Source: Ralstonia pickettii
Lineage (GTDB): Bacteria; Pseudomonadota; Gammaproteobacteria; Burkholderiales; Burkholderiaceae
NCBI RefSeq assembly: GCF_030582395.1
Contig: NZ_CP104382.1
Location: 124,001 to 188,000, forward strand
DNA length: 64,000 nt
Direction: 5' to 3'
How positions within the stretch are numbered: the stretch's first letter is position 1; each line of letters begins with the position of its first letter. The notes under the pieces are model-generated. The model was not told the origin of the DNA and searched no databases. It was given only the letters and a program-made list of their open reading frames with translations. A program made the position numbers and the translations under genes. This document shows, in pieces, positions 51,644 to 60,209 of the stretch.

Positions 51644-52246
51644 TCAGCCGGGCAGGTGAGGCCGCAGGTTGCGCAGGGCGTTTTCCACGTAGGCTTCTTT
51701 CTCGCCGACGGGGGCAACGTAGTGCAGCGCTTGTGCGGCGGCTTCAATGCCTTCTGTGCGCGCAATGACCCACGCCGCCAGGTACGGCGAAGCAAAGCAC
51801 CCGCCCGCCGTCGCAATATTGCCGTTGGCGTAGAACGGCTGGTTCAGCACTTCCACGCCGGCCTCCTGCACCCAGGGTTTGGTGGTCAGGTCCGTGCAGG
51901 CCGGCACGTTGCCGAGCAGCCCCAGCTTGGCCAACACCAACGTGCCGGAGCACTGCGCGCCGATCAACTGACGTGATGGGTCGAGCGCCAGTCGCGCCAT
52001 CAACGCCGGGTCGGCCACCACATCGCGTGTGCGGATGCCGCTGCCGACGAGCACGGCATCTGCGGTGCGCGCGTCTTCCAGAAGCGATTGCGCATGCATC
52101 GTCACGCCGTTCATCGATGTGATCTCGGTGCGTGGGCAACACAGGCTCACGCGCCAATCTGGTTTCTTGATGCGGTGAAGCACGCCGAAGGCGATGAGCG
52201 AATCCAGTTCGTTGAACCCGTCGAAAGTGAGGATGGCGATGTGCAT
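51644..52246 (-). CDS. DJ-1/PfpI family protein
   Basis: A 200-aa single-domain DJ-1/PfpI protein with nucleophile Cys in GAQCSGTLVL near residue 98 and ILTFDGFNELDSLIAFGVL at the start. It is the third DJ-1 fold in 4 kb, but it is short and lacks an AraC domain. Substrate unknown. It is divergent from the MocR-type regulator and may be controlled by it. MHIAIL at 52246 is taken as start. Confidence 0.8.
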   Translation of the reverse strand: MHIAILTFDGFNELDSLIAFGVLHRIKKPDWRVSLCCPRTEITSMNGVTMHAQSLLEDARTADAVLVGSGIRTRDVVADPALMARLALDPSRQLIGAQCSGTLVLAKLGLLGNVPACTDLTTKPWVQEAGVEVLNQPFYANGNIATAGGCFASPYLAAWVIARTEGIEAAAQALHYVAPVGEKEAYVENALRNLRPHLPG

Positions 52247-52299
52247 GGCGGGTGTGCTGTCGCGTTGGGATAGATCGCATGCTAGGGGCAGGGGGCAAT

Positions 52300-52315
52300 A
52301 CAATCAAAAAATTGT
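52300..52315. promoter_or_regulatory. Inverted repeat upstream of the MocR-type regulator
   Basis: ACAAT-CAAAAA-ATTGT, 18 bp before the regulator start and between two divergent genes. It could be an autoregulatory operator. Symmetry and position only. Confidence 0.35.
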
Positions 52316-52332
52316 CCTTAGTACACTCAGAA

Positions 52333-53670
52333 ATGACCCAAGCCCGCTACCAGCCGCTTGTTGACGAACTGGTCGCGCAGATCCGCGCCGGCCGTCTGCC
52401 GCCCGGCACCCGCCTGCCCACGCACCGGCAACTGGCGCAGCGCCACGGCGTTGCGCTGGTCACGGCTACGCGCGTGTATGCCGAGCTTGAGGCGATGGGC
52501 CTGGTGAGCGGCGAAGTGGGGCGCGGCACCTTCGTGCGCGAAAGCACGCTGCCGCGCGGCCTCGGTATTGATCAGCAGGCCGTGGCCGACGGCGTGGTGG
52601 ATCTGAACTTCAACTACCCGTCGCTGCCCGGACAAGCCCGGTTGCTGAGCCGCGCATTGCGCAAGCTGGCCGCCGGAGGCGATCTGGATGCGCTGTTGCG
52701 CTACGCCCCCCATGGTGGCCGTGCGCATGAACGCGCTTGCGTGGCGCGTCACCTGGCACAGCGCGGCGTGCCCGTCGCGCCGGACAACGTGCTGCTGGTC
52801 GATGGCGCACAGCACGGTCTGGCCGTGACAGCCATGGCGCTCCTCAAGCCCGGCGATGTGGTGGCGGTGGACGCGCTGACGTATCCCGGTTTCAAGGTCG
52901 TCGCCGAGATGCTGCATTTGGAACTGGCGCCGTTGCCGGCCGCCGGGCAAGGGTTCGACCTGGAGGCGCTGGAACGGCTCTGCGCGCGCCGCCGTGTGCG
53001 CGCCGTCTACGTCATGCCGACACTGCACAACCCGCTTGGCTGGGTGAGCGGCATTGGGTGGCGCCGCCAACTGGCGACCATCGTGCGTCGCCACGGCCTG
53101 GTTGCCATGGAAGACGCGGCCTACGCCTTTCTGGACGACAGTCCGCCCGCGCCGCTGGCGGCGCTGGCGCCGGAATCGACCGTCTACGTTTCGGGCCTGT
53201 CGAAAAGCGTGGCCACCGGCTTGCGTTTCGGCTTCGTTGCCGCGCCGGCTGCGTGGGTGCCGCAACTGGAACGCGCCATCCGCGCCACGACGTGGAACAC
53301 CCCGGCCGTCGTCACCCGTCTCGCCTGCGAATGGCTGGACGACGGCACGGTCGGCCGCCTGGAAGCCGAGAAGCGGCGCGATGCTGCAGCGCGCCAGGCG
53401 ATTGCCCGTACGGCGCTGGCCGGGCTGACGCTGGTCACCCATCCGGCGTCGTACTTTGCCTGGCTGGCGCTGCCGCAGGAAGTGCGTGCCGATCGCGTGG
53501 TCGTGGCGCTGCAGGAGGACGGCATCTCCGTGTCGACCGCAGAGCCGTTTGCGACGTCCAAGCAGGTACCGCATGCGCTGCGGCTGGCGCTTGGTTCCGT
53601 CGCGCTCGACCGGCTCGATGCCGCGTTGCAGACCGTCAGGCAGCGCGTGGAAGCACAGAGGTATCGATAA
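52333..53670 (+). CDS. MocR/PdxR-family regulator (GntR HTH plus aminotransferase fold)
   Basis: A 445-aa transcription factor. The GntR winged helix is at 1-75 (LPTHRQLAQRHGVALVTATRVYAELEAMGLV). A type I aminotransferase-like domain follows, with PLP-binding Lys291 in SGLSKSVATGLRFGF and NPLGW and EDAAYAFLDD earlier. Such proteins sense PLP or an amino-acid aldimine and control pdx or amino-acid genes. No pdxST is nearby, so the target may be the divergent DJ-1 gene. The ATG at 52333 lies in an AT-rich promoter. Confidence 0.85.
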   Translation: MTQARYQPLVDELVAQIRAGRLPPGTRLPTHRQLAQRHGVALVTATRVYAELEAMGLVSGEVGRGTFVRESTLPRGLGIDQQAVADGVVDLNFNYPSLPGQARLLSRALRKLAAGGDLDALLRYAPHGGRAHERACVARHLAQRGVPVAPDNVLLVDGAQHGLAVTAMALLKPGDVVAVDALTYPGFKVVAEMLHLELAPLPAAGQGFDLEALERLCARRRVRAVYVMPTLHNPLGWVSGIGWRRQLATIVRRHGLVAMEDAAYAFLDDSPPAPLAALAPESTVYVSGLSKSVATGLRFGFVAAPAAWVPQLERAIRATTWNTPAVVTRLACEWLDDGTVGRLEAEKRRDAAARQAIARTALAGLTLVTHPASYFAWLALPQEVRADRVVVALQEDGISVSTAEPFATSKQVPHALRLALGSVALDRLDAALQTVRQRVEAQRYR

Positions 53671-53750
53671 CGAAAACCGTGCCAAAGCGCGTGCGCTTGC
53701 CTACACTCTCGTCGCAACGAAATGGCCCAAATTTGTCCATAGGAGACCTC

Positions 53751-54611
53751 ATGAAGAACTGGCTTGCAACGATGGCCGGATGGGCGCTCTGCGCATGCGC
53801 AGCGTTCGGTAGCGCCGCCCATGCGGCGGATGCCCCGGATGATGGCGCGACGCTGACCGTCAACATCGGTACGGACCACCGCACGTTGTCGCGCGACGCC
53901 TTACTGCACGATCCACGCCTGACCAGCGTGACGGTGGAAGACCAAAATCTGAAGCGCCGCCTCACCTTCAAGGCGATCCCGGTGACGGCGCTGTTCCAAG
54001 GGCAGACGGTCAGCCCCGACGCCAGCGCCACCACCGCCGCCAGCGACGGCTACGTTTCGCACCTGCCAATGCGCCTGTTGCTGGGCGATCGCGCCGACGG
54101 ACCGCGCGCGTGGCTGGCCGTGGAAGACCCCGCCGCGCCGTGGCCGACGCTCAAGGGCCAGGACATCGGCCCGTTCCGGCTGATCTGGACGGCGCCGCCG
54201 GCCAAGGCGTCGGTCGTGAACGAAAGCCTGTGGACTTACAGCATCGTGCGCATCGACGTGGCCGCGCTGCCGGGCGAGCGCTTCGCGGCTATCCGGCCCG
54301 CAGCAGGGCTGCCCGCAGATGGGCCTGTCATGCGTGGCTTCGCCACGTTCCAGCGCGTCTGCTTTTCGTGCCATACGCTCAATCGGGCGGGCGATGCCAA
54401 CCTGGGCCCCGATCTGAACGTGCCGTACAGCCCGGTGGAATACCTCGGCGATGAGAAACTGCGCCACCTTATCCGCGATCCGCAATCGCTGCGCTGGTGG
54501 CCCAACGCACGCATGGCCGGCATCGACGAGAAGACGCTGTCCGATACGGAGCTCAACGATCTGCTGGCGTACTTGCACCATATGACCAAGCGCAAGGCGG
54601 CAGCGCAATGA
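53751..54611 (+). CDS. Exported c-type cytochrome with N-terminal oxidoreductase-like domain
   Basis: A 286-aa periplasmic protein with a signal peptide (cleaved near residue 27, AHAAD), a domain of about 165 residues resembling the non-cofactor part of molybdopterin oxidoreductase-like proteins (LTFKAIPVTALFQGQ ... GYVSHLPMRLLL), and a C-terminal cytochrome c domain with haem site CFSCH at 204-208. ARMAGI near residue 263 supplies the distal Met. AGGAGA lies 5 bp before the start. The electron partner is unknown. Confidence 0.75.
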   Translation: MKNWLATMAGWALCACAAFGSAAHAADAPDDGATLTVNIGTDHRTLSRDALLHDPRLTSVTVEDQNLKRRLTFKAIPVTALFQGQTVSPDASATTAASDGYVSHLPMRLLLGDRADGPRAWLAVEDPAAPWPTLKGQDIGPFRLIWTAPPAKASVVNESLWTYSIVRIDVAALPGERFAAIRPAAGLPADGPVMRGFATFQRVCFSCHTLNRAGDANLGPDLNVPYSPVEYLGDEKLRHLIRDPQSLRWWPNARMAGIDEKTLSDTELNDLLAYLHHMTKRKAAAQ

Positions 54612-54617
54612 CCGGCG

Positions 54618-55127
54618 CTATTCGGTAGCCCAGTCGACCAGCTTGGCGATGGTGTTCATGTTGCGGGCCGTCCCCGTCTTGGCGGCGGGGATCTTGAGTT
54701 TGGAATCGGCCATGCCGTCGCCGTAGTGCACGTAGATTTCGCGCGTGCCCAGTGCCATCTCTTCCGTCCGAAGGCCGGTGGCGGCGGCCAATGCATCGGG
54801 GGGCGGTGGGGTATCCAGAAAGATCGCGACTGTCCGATTGGGCGCCGCAGTCTTGAACGGATTGCCTTCCAGCACCGCTGCCAGCTCCGCGCCCGTGCGC
54901 ACGAGCACGCCCACGGGTTTGCCGGCGTAGTCCTCCAGGCAGCGTTCGAGCTTCGCCTTGATGGTCGCTTCCGCGAGCCGGCTTTGAAAAACCACGTTGC
55001 CGCTCGCAATGTAGGTGCGTACCCCGGTCAGCCCGATCGATTCACACATCGCACGCAGCTCGGCCATGGGCAGTTTGCCAGTGCCGCCGACGTTGACTGC
55101 TCGCAGGAAGGCGATGTAGCTGGGCAT
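54618..55127 (-). CDS. DUF1697 family protein
   Basis: A 169-aa protein with the DUF1697 start SYIAFLRAVNVGGTGKLPMAELR and the YIASGNVVFQS and RTVAIFLDTPPPPD segments. The family is soluble and uncharacterised. MPSYIAF at 55127 is taken as start. It converges on the cytochrome gene. Confidence 0.85.
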   Translation of the reverse strand: MPSYIAFLRAVNVGGTGKLPMAELRAMCESIGLTGVRTYIASGNVVFQSRLAEATIKAKLERCLEDYAGKPVGVLVRTGAELAAVLEGNPFKTAAPNRTVAIFLDTPPPPDALAAATGLRTEEMALGTREIYVHYGDGMADSKLKIPAAKTGTARNMNTIAKLVDWATE

Positions 55128-55336
55128 GCGGTCTCCGGTTCTGATGTTTGTCTGGCTTATCAACGGCTTACAGGCGCGCTCGAACTAGCAACATTCTGTT
55201 ACGAGATTGACGAATGTGTTTAACCCGCCCCGCTGCGCGACTTGTATTCTCCGCCCCGAAGTCATCGAGCCCGGATCGGCCCCCTCATTTGTCGAGTCGA
55301 GTGCCGCATCCTGCATTTGCGCATAAGGGGAACACC

Positions 55337-55765
55337 ATGTTTAAGAAAATTGCACCGGCCCTGATTGTGGCAACGCTCGCCGGCCTGACGGCCCTGCCCG
55401 CAGCGGCGGATGACCTGCGCAATGCGCTGGGTGGCGCGCTGGGTGGGGCGGGCGGAGCGGCCGTTGGCGGCGCGCTCGGCGGGCAGGCCGGCTCCGTGAT
55501 CGGCGGGGCGATCGGCGGCGGCGCGGGCGGCGCCTTGACGGCCAACGGCCGCGAGCGCAAGGGCGCCATCGTGGGAGGTGCATTGGGCGGCGGTGTGGGC
55601 GCGGCTGCAGGCAATGCGATGGGCGGCCACGCGGGCGGCATCGTGGGCGCCGGCCTGGGCGGCGGTGCGGGCGCAGCGCTGGGCGGCAACGTGCAGCGCA
55701 ATTCCTACTCCGACCGCGACGACCGCGGCTACCGTCGCCACGGCAAACATCACCACCACCACTGA
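55337..55765 (+). CDS. Exported glycine-zipper protein with His-rich tail
   Basis: A 142-aa protein with a signal peptide (to about residue 24), then about 90 residues of repeated GGALGGxxGxxxGG glycine-zipper sequence, and a tail with basic residues ending in five His. Glycine zippers pack in or on membranes; the tail could bind metal ions. No family function known. A terminator-like hairpin follows 11 bp after the stop. Confidence 0.7.
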   Translation: MFKKIAPALIVATLAGLTALPAAADDLRNALGGALGGAGGAAVGGALGGQAGSVIGGAIGGGAGGALTANGRERKGAIVGGALGGGVGAAAGNAMGGHAGGIVGAGLGGGAGAALGGNVQRNSYSDRDDRGYRRHGKHHHHH

Positions 55766-55776
55766 TCTGATGCGCC

Positions 55777-55800
55777 GGTGCGCTCGATACTGAGCGCACC
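55777..55800 (+). terminator. Hairpin after the glycine-zipper gene
   Basis: GGTGCGCTC / GAGCGCACC, perfect 9-bp stem with a 6-nt loop. No T-run follows, so it may terminate weakly or protect the 3' end. Confidence 0.5.
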
Positions 55801-55952
55801 TGCCGCCTTCCTGCTTTCTTTCCGGCGACGGCGCTGTCCGTGTCCGTCGCGCGGTGCGTCGGCCAAAACAGTCACCAAGACTCGCCGTTGCCACGTGTGC
55901 CGCCTACCATAACGAGACGGCTGCCGTCGGCAACCACCCGGAGGAGAGCGCC

Positions 55953-57332
55953 ATGACCCAACGTTTCGACGCCATCATCATCGGCACTGGGCAGGCCGGG
56001 CCGCCGCTGGCTGCGCGCTTGTCCGGCGCTGGCATGAAGGTGGCCATCATCGAGCGCGGCCGCTTTGGCGGTACGTGCGTCAACACCGGCTGTATTCCCA
56101 CGAAGGCGATGGTGGCCAGCGCCTATGCGGCGCGCATGGTGCAGCGTGCGGCTGAATACGGTGTGGTGATCAATGGCGGCGTCTCTGTCGACATGCAACG
56201 CGTAAAGGCCCGCAAGGATGACATTTCCGGCCGCTCCAGCCACGGCGTCGAGCAATGGGTACGCGGCCTGGAGCACGGCACGGTTTTCCAGGGCCACGCC
56301 CGCTTCGAGAGTGCGCGTACGGTGCGCGTCGGCGACGAACTGCTCGAAGCCGAGCGCATCTTCATCAACGTCGGCGGCCGGGCGTTGGTGCCGCCCATGC
56401 CCGGGCTCGATCAGGTGCCGTTTCTGACCAACTCCACCATGATGGACGTGGATTTCCTGCCCGAGCACCTTGTTGTGATTGGCGGGAGCTACGTCGGGCT
56501 GGAGTTCGGCCAGATGTTTCGCCGCTTTGGATCGCGCGTGACAATCGTCGAGAAAGGGCCGCGCCTGATCGCGCGCGAAGACGAAGACGTATCGCAGGCG
56601 GTGCGCGAGATTTTGGAAGCCGAGGGCATCGACGTGCAGCTCAATGCTGACTGCCTGAGCGTGCGGCGTGACGGCGCCGGTGTCGTGGTCGGCCTGGAGT
56701 GCGGCAGCGGCGCGCGCGAGGTATCCGGCTCGCATCTGCTGCTGGCCGTCGGGCGCGTGCCCAATACCGACGATCTCGGCCTCGACAAGGCCGGGGTGGA
56801 AATGGACAAGCGCGGCAATATCCGCGTGGACGAACAGTTGCGCACCAATGTTCCCGGCATCTGGGCCCTGGGCGATTGCAACGGCCGGGGCGCCTTCACG
56901 CACACGGCTTACAACGACTACGAAATCGTGGCGGCCAATCTGCTCGACGACGACGCGCGCACGGTGTCGGACCGCATCCAGGCGTACGCCATGTACATCG
57001 ACCCGCCACTTGCGCGTGTCGGCATGTCGCTGTCGGAAGCGAAGCAATCGGGGCACACGCTGCTGGTCGGCAACCGCCCGATGACGCGTGTCGGCCGCGC
57101 GGTAGAGAAGGGCGAGAGCCAGGGCTTCATGCGCGTGGTGGTCGACGCGCAGACGCACGAAATCCTGGGCGCGTCGATTCTCGGTGTGGGCGGCGATGAG
57201 GCGGTGCATTCGCTCCTCGACGTGATGTATGCCAAGGCGCCGTACACCACTATCAGCCGCGCCATGCACATTCACCCCACGGTGTCGGAACTGATTCCCA
57301 CGTTGCTGCAGGGCATGGAGCCTGTGCAGTAA
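55953..57332 (+). CDS. Pyridine nucleotide-disulfide oxidoreductase, mercuric-reductase-like
   Basis: A 459-aa FAD enzyme of the class I disulfide reductase family. FAD site GTGQAGPPLAARL near residue 12, redox pair in GGTCVNTGCIPTK (about 39-51), NAD(P) site IGGSYVGLEFGQ near 173, second FAD motif GIWALGDCNGRGAFTH near 308, and a C-terminal HIHPTVSE with its catalytic His and Glu. There is no N-terminal HMA domain or C-terminal Cys pair, so mercury reduction is not implied. Substrate unknown. Confidence 0.85.
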   Translation: MTQRFDAIIIGTGQAGPPLAARLSGAGMKVAIIERGRFGGTCVNTGCIPTKAMVASAYAARMVQRAAEYGVVINGGVSVDMQRVKARKDDISGRSSHGVEQWVRGLEHGTVFQGHARFESARTVRVGDELLEAERIFINVGGRALVPPMPGLDQVPFLTNSTMMDVDFLPEHLVVIGGSYVGLEFGQMFRRFGSRVTIVEKGPRLIAREDEDVSQAVREILEAEGIDVQLNADCLSVRRDGAGVVVGLECGSGAREVSGSHLLLAVGRVPNTDDLGLDKAGVEMDKRGNIRVDEQLRTNVPGIWALGDCNGRGAFTHTAYNDYEIVAANLLDDDARTVSDRIQAYAMYIDPPLARVGMSLSEAKQSGHTLLVGNRPMTRVGRAVEKGESQGFMRVVVDAQTHEILGASILGVGGDEAVHSLLDVMYAKAPYTTISRAMHIHPTVSELIPTLLQGMEPVQ

Positions 57333-57359
57333 CGTCGCGCATGGCGCACGAAAAACGAA

Positions 57360-57377
57360 GGGCGCCTTGCGGCGCCC
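57360..57377 (-). terminator. Intrinsic terminator of chaA
   Basis: GGGCGCC-TTGC-GGCGCCC, 7-bp stem. On the minus strand it is followed by a TTCGTTTTTC tract, placing it as the chaA terminator; it may also serve the oxidoreductase gene. Confidence 0.7.
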
Positions 57378-57404
57378 CCAACATCAACCTGCTGTGCGTG
57401 CCGC

Positions 57405-58487
57405 TCAGGGCACGATCGAGAGAAACAGGTACGCCGCAAAGATTGCCAGATGCACGACGCCTTGCAGGATGGTTGTGCGGCCCTTGCCCAGCGTGAGCGA
57501 CGACACGATCAGCGTCAGGAACAGCAGCACCATTTCCTTCGGGCCCAGACCCAGTTCGAGCGGTCGGCCGATCCAGATGAACACGGCGGCCACGGTCGGT
57601 ATGGTCAGGCCGATACTCGCCAGCGCCGAGCCCAGCGCGAGGTTCAGGCTTGTCTGGATGCGGTCTGCATTGGCGGCGCGCAGGGCGGCCAGGCATTCGG
57701 GCAACAGCACCAGCGCGGCGATGACAATGCCGACGGTGGCCGGCGGCGCGCCTGCATTCAGGATGGCCGCTTCCACCGATGGCGACAGCACCTTCGCCAG
57801 ACCGACGACAGCCACCAGCGACACCATCAGCAATACCCCGCTGAGCGCCGCCACGCGTGCGGGCGGCGGTGGGGCGTGCGTGTCTTCGTTGGCGCTGTCG
57901 ACGAGGAAGTAATCGCGGTGGCGGATGGTCTGCACGATGACGAAGCAGCCGTACAGCACCAGCGATGTCACCCCGGCAAATGCCAGCTGCGACGACGTCA
58001 TGACCGGCCCCGGCGTTGAACTCGTGTAATTGGGCAGCACCATGGTCAGTGTGACGAGCGCAGCCAGCACGGCCAGCGCCGCGGTGGCGCCCGGCGCCTG
58101 GAAGGCTTGCTCACGGTGACGCAGGCCGCCCACGAACAGGCATACGCCTACGATCCCGTTGCAGATGAGCATGACGGCGGCAAACACCGTGTCGCGTGCC
58201 AATCCCGCTTTCTCTGGCCCGGAAGAGAGCATCACCGACACGATCAGCGCGACTTCGATCACCGTCACGGCGATTGCCAGGACGAGCGTGCCGAAGGGCT
58301 CGCCCACCTTGTGCGCGACGACTTCGGCATGGTGGACGGCGGCGAAGACGGCACCGGCCAGCGCAAGCGCCATCAGCGCGATCAGCCAGCCCGGGGGCGT
58401 CATGAACGAGCCGCCCACCAGCACCACCCAGGCCAGCAGCGGCGCGGCGATTGTCCAAGGGGGCAGCTTGTTGGAAGAAAGGGCCAC
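57405..58487 (-). CDS. chaA: ChaA-family calcium/sodium:proton antiporter
   Basis: A 360-aa membrane protein with 11 or so helices and the two CaCA alpha-repeats seen in ChaA: VTVIEVALIVSVML with GP near residue 80, and PECLAALRAANADRIQTSLNLALGSALASIGLTIP near 275-305. It exchanges Ca2+, Na+ or K+ for protons. It is monocistronic. Confidence 0.85.
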   Translation of the reverse strand: MALSSNKLPPWTIAAPLLAWVVLVGGSFMTPPGWLIALMALALAGAVFAAVHHAEVVAHKVGEPFGTLVLAIAVTVIEVALIVSVMLSSGPEKAGLARDTVFAAVMLICNGIVGVCLFVGGLRHREQAFQAPGATAALAVLAALVTLTMVLPNYTSSTPGPVMTSSQLAFAGVTSLVLYGCFVIVQTIRHRDYFLVDSANEDTHAPPPPARVAALSGVLLMVSLVAVVGLAKVLSPSVEAAILNAGAPPATVGIVIAALVLLPECLAALRAANADRIQTSLNLALGSALASIGLTIPTVAAVFIWIGRPLELGLGPKEMVLLFLTLIVSSLTLGKGRTTILQGVVHLAIFAAYLFLSIVP

Positions 58488-58608
58488 GGGGTTCTCCTTG
58501 TTGTTGCATCAACGCCGGCATGCGGCGAAGGGGGATGCGGTGTGGCCCGAATATAAAGCATGTGCGGAGCCTCAGCCCGCACATATCGCGTAACTCATAC
58601 CAGCGCCA

Positions 58609-59463
58609 TCACGGGGCGACGGCCGTGGCCGACACCTCCTGGCTCCAGTAGGTCGGCAGCGCGCCATACGGGTTCGGCAGCGTCTTGTTCGTGATGAAGA
58701 CGGCGGCAGCGCCCTTGCCTGACGCGTTGCGAACGAACGTTTGCATCTGCGCGGCCGACGCCGCGTAGACGATGTGCGCAAACCGGGCCGTCGGATAGCC
58801 CGCCTGCCACGCCAGCGGTGCATAGCTGGCGTAGTGCCGGGCGCTGTCTTCGAAAACGACGAGCTGATCTGCCACCGGCAGGCTGGCATAGATCTCCGGC
58901 ACATTGGTGCCGGGGTTGCCCGTGACTGTGTAGTTGGGCGACAACCCTTTGATGTAGTTGTAGACCGACTGGTAGAACTGGACGTGCGCGGTTGTGCTGT
59001 CGGCCGTCATCTCGTCGATGAAGAAGCCGTCGACCTGGTACAGCGCCTGATAGGTGTTGATGTCCTGCACCACGGCCGACAACGGCCGGTTTGCGTACGA
59101 GCTGGAGACGTACCCGATCACCTTGCCGCCTGCGGCACGCACTTTGGCGACGGCGGCCACATAGTTGGCATCCTGCGTGGTGCCAGGACCGCTGTCCGGG
59201 TTGAGGATGACCGTGGTCGGTACCGAGGCTGCTGCGGTGGCCAGTGCAGTCCATTGCGTGGCCCCGCTGCCCGACGGATAAATGTAGGACGGCACCAGCA
59301 GCCCTTCAGCGCGCGCATGCGATGCGCCCATCAGCGCGCCGGACACCAGAGCGAATGCTGCATAGGCGGCGCGAGCGAGCGTGCGCTTTGCGCTGCCCGT
59401 TTGCGATGCCACGGCCACGGTGGCGGATGCGGGCGAACGCCCTCGCGTTTGTATCGATTTCAT
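58609..59463 (-). CDS. Spherulation-specific family 4-like secreted protein
   Basis: A 284-aa protein with a long signal peptide (to about residue 52, ASHARA). The mature part carries the spherulin-4 pattern: GLLVPSYIYPSGSGATQW, TTVILNPDSGPG, VIGYVSSSYANRP, VDGFFIDEM and NPGTNVPE. The family resembles TIM-barrel glycosidases (the DE in FIDEM fits a catalytic acid) and is found in slime moulds, fungi and some bacteria. An exopolysaccharide or cell-wall glycan is the likely substrate. Confidence 0.8.
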   Translation of the reverse strand: MKSIQTRGRSPASATVAVASQTGSAKRTLARAAYAAFALVSGALMGASHARAEGLLVPSYIYPSGSGATQWTALATAAASVPTTVILNPDSGPGTTQDANYVAAVAKVRAAGGKVIGYVSSSYANRPLSAVVQDINTYQALYQVDGFFIDEMTADSTTAHVQFYQSVYNYIKGLSPNYTVTGNPGTNVPEIYASLPVADQLVVFEDSARHYASYAPLAWQAGYPTARFAHIVYAASAAQMQTFVRNASGKGAAAVFITNKTLPNPYGALPTYWSQEVSATAVAP

Positions 59464-59741
59464 GATGTGCCCTCGACCACGCCATTCTGTGCGTGTGTCA
59501 TCAGGCCCGCTCCCGGTGCGGGTTGGCGGGCAACTGGCTGACTTCGTTCAGCGAAGTCCCTATAGCTTTGCGTCGCCGGATCACTCCGGTTTTGCCCAGA
59601 CCTCTGGGTGAGAACCCATTGGAAAGAGACTCTACCGGGGCTGCGCCGGCCCGGCAAACGGAGATTGCGCAAAAGGACCTGGCAGCCATGCGAAGCGTTG
59701 TCGGCAGCCCACGTTGCGCATTGCCACGGCTATCCACCATC
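59464..59741. other. Intergenic region upstream of a decayed gene
   Basis: No intact gene. It holds the probable promoter side of the spherulin-4-like gene and the missing 5' half of the quinone oxidoreductase remnant. Confidence 0.4.
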
Positions 59742-60100
59742 GCCTCGCTCGCCGGCAAACGCGCCATGCTGATCGTTACCACGGGCGGTTGGGAGTCGCA
59801 CTACAGACCGCGCGGCATCAATGGCCCGATCGACGACATCTTGTTCCCGATCCTGCACGGCTTCCGTATTTCCCCGCTTTCGATGTGGTGCCGCCGTTCG
59901 TGAGCTACCGCACCGGACGCATGGACGAGGCACGCTTTGCGCGGATCACGCGGGCGCTGGCCGAGCGACTGGACGCCTTGTTCACCACTGCGCCGATCCC
60001 CTTCCGCCGGCAGAATGCGGGTGATTGCGAGATTCCGGCGCTCACGTTGCGGGATGGAATCGCACCCGGGAAATCAGGCTTCGCTGCGCATCTTGCGTAG
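59742..60100 (+). pseudogene. Broken flavodoxin-fold NAD(P)H:quinone oxidoreductase
   Basis: Two pieces of one family lie in different frames. The first is GKRAMLIVTTGGWESHYRP with GINGPIDDILFPILHG (59751-59860). The second, FPAFDVVPPFVSYRTGR onward to the GFAAHLA end, is in another frame (about 59865-60100). Together they match the C-terminal half of NQO1-like oxidoreductases; the N-terminal flavin-binding half is missing and a frameshift lies near 59860. Confidence 0.75.
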
Positions 60101-60122
60101 ACCCCTGCGTGACGACGGGCGC

Positions 60123-60177
60123 TACAATTCGAGCTTCACTTCCGGCGGCGCGCTGTAGCGGATACAGCGCGCCGCCG
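60123..60177 (+). promoter_or_regulatory. Promoter and strong hairpin before the TauE gene
   Basis: TACAAT at 60123-60128 is a good -10. CGGCGGCGCGCTGTA (60143-60157) pairs perfectly with TACAGCGCGCCGCCG (60163-60177) around a 5-nt loop, followed by TTTGTTT. The stem lies in the predicted leader 33 bp before the start, so it may attenuate or protect the transcript. Confidence 0.5.
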
Positions 60178-60209
60178 CGTTTGTTTCTCGTCCCCCCTTT
60201 CTTGTCGGC

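Noticed and set aside
52327..53685. 452-codon minus-strand frame over the MocR-type gene
   Set aside because: An antisense shadow; the plus strand has GntR and aminotransferase motifs with the PLP Lys.
55953..57332. Mercuric reductase merA
   Set aside because: No N-terminal HMA domain, no C-terminal Cys pair and no mer genes; only the general reductase motifs are present.
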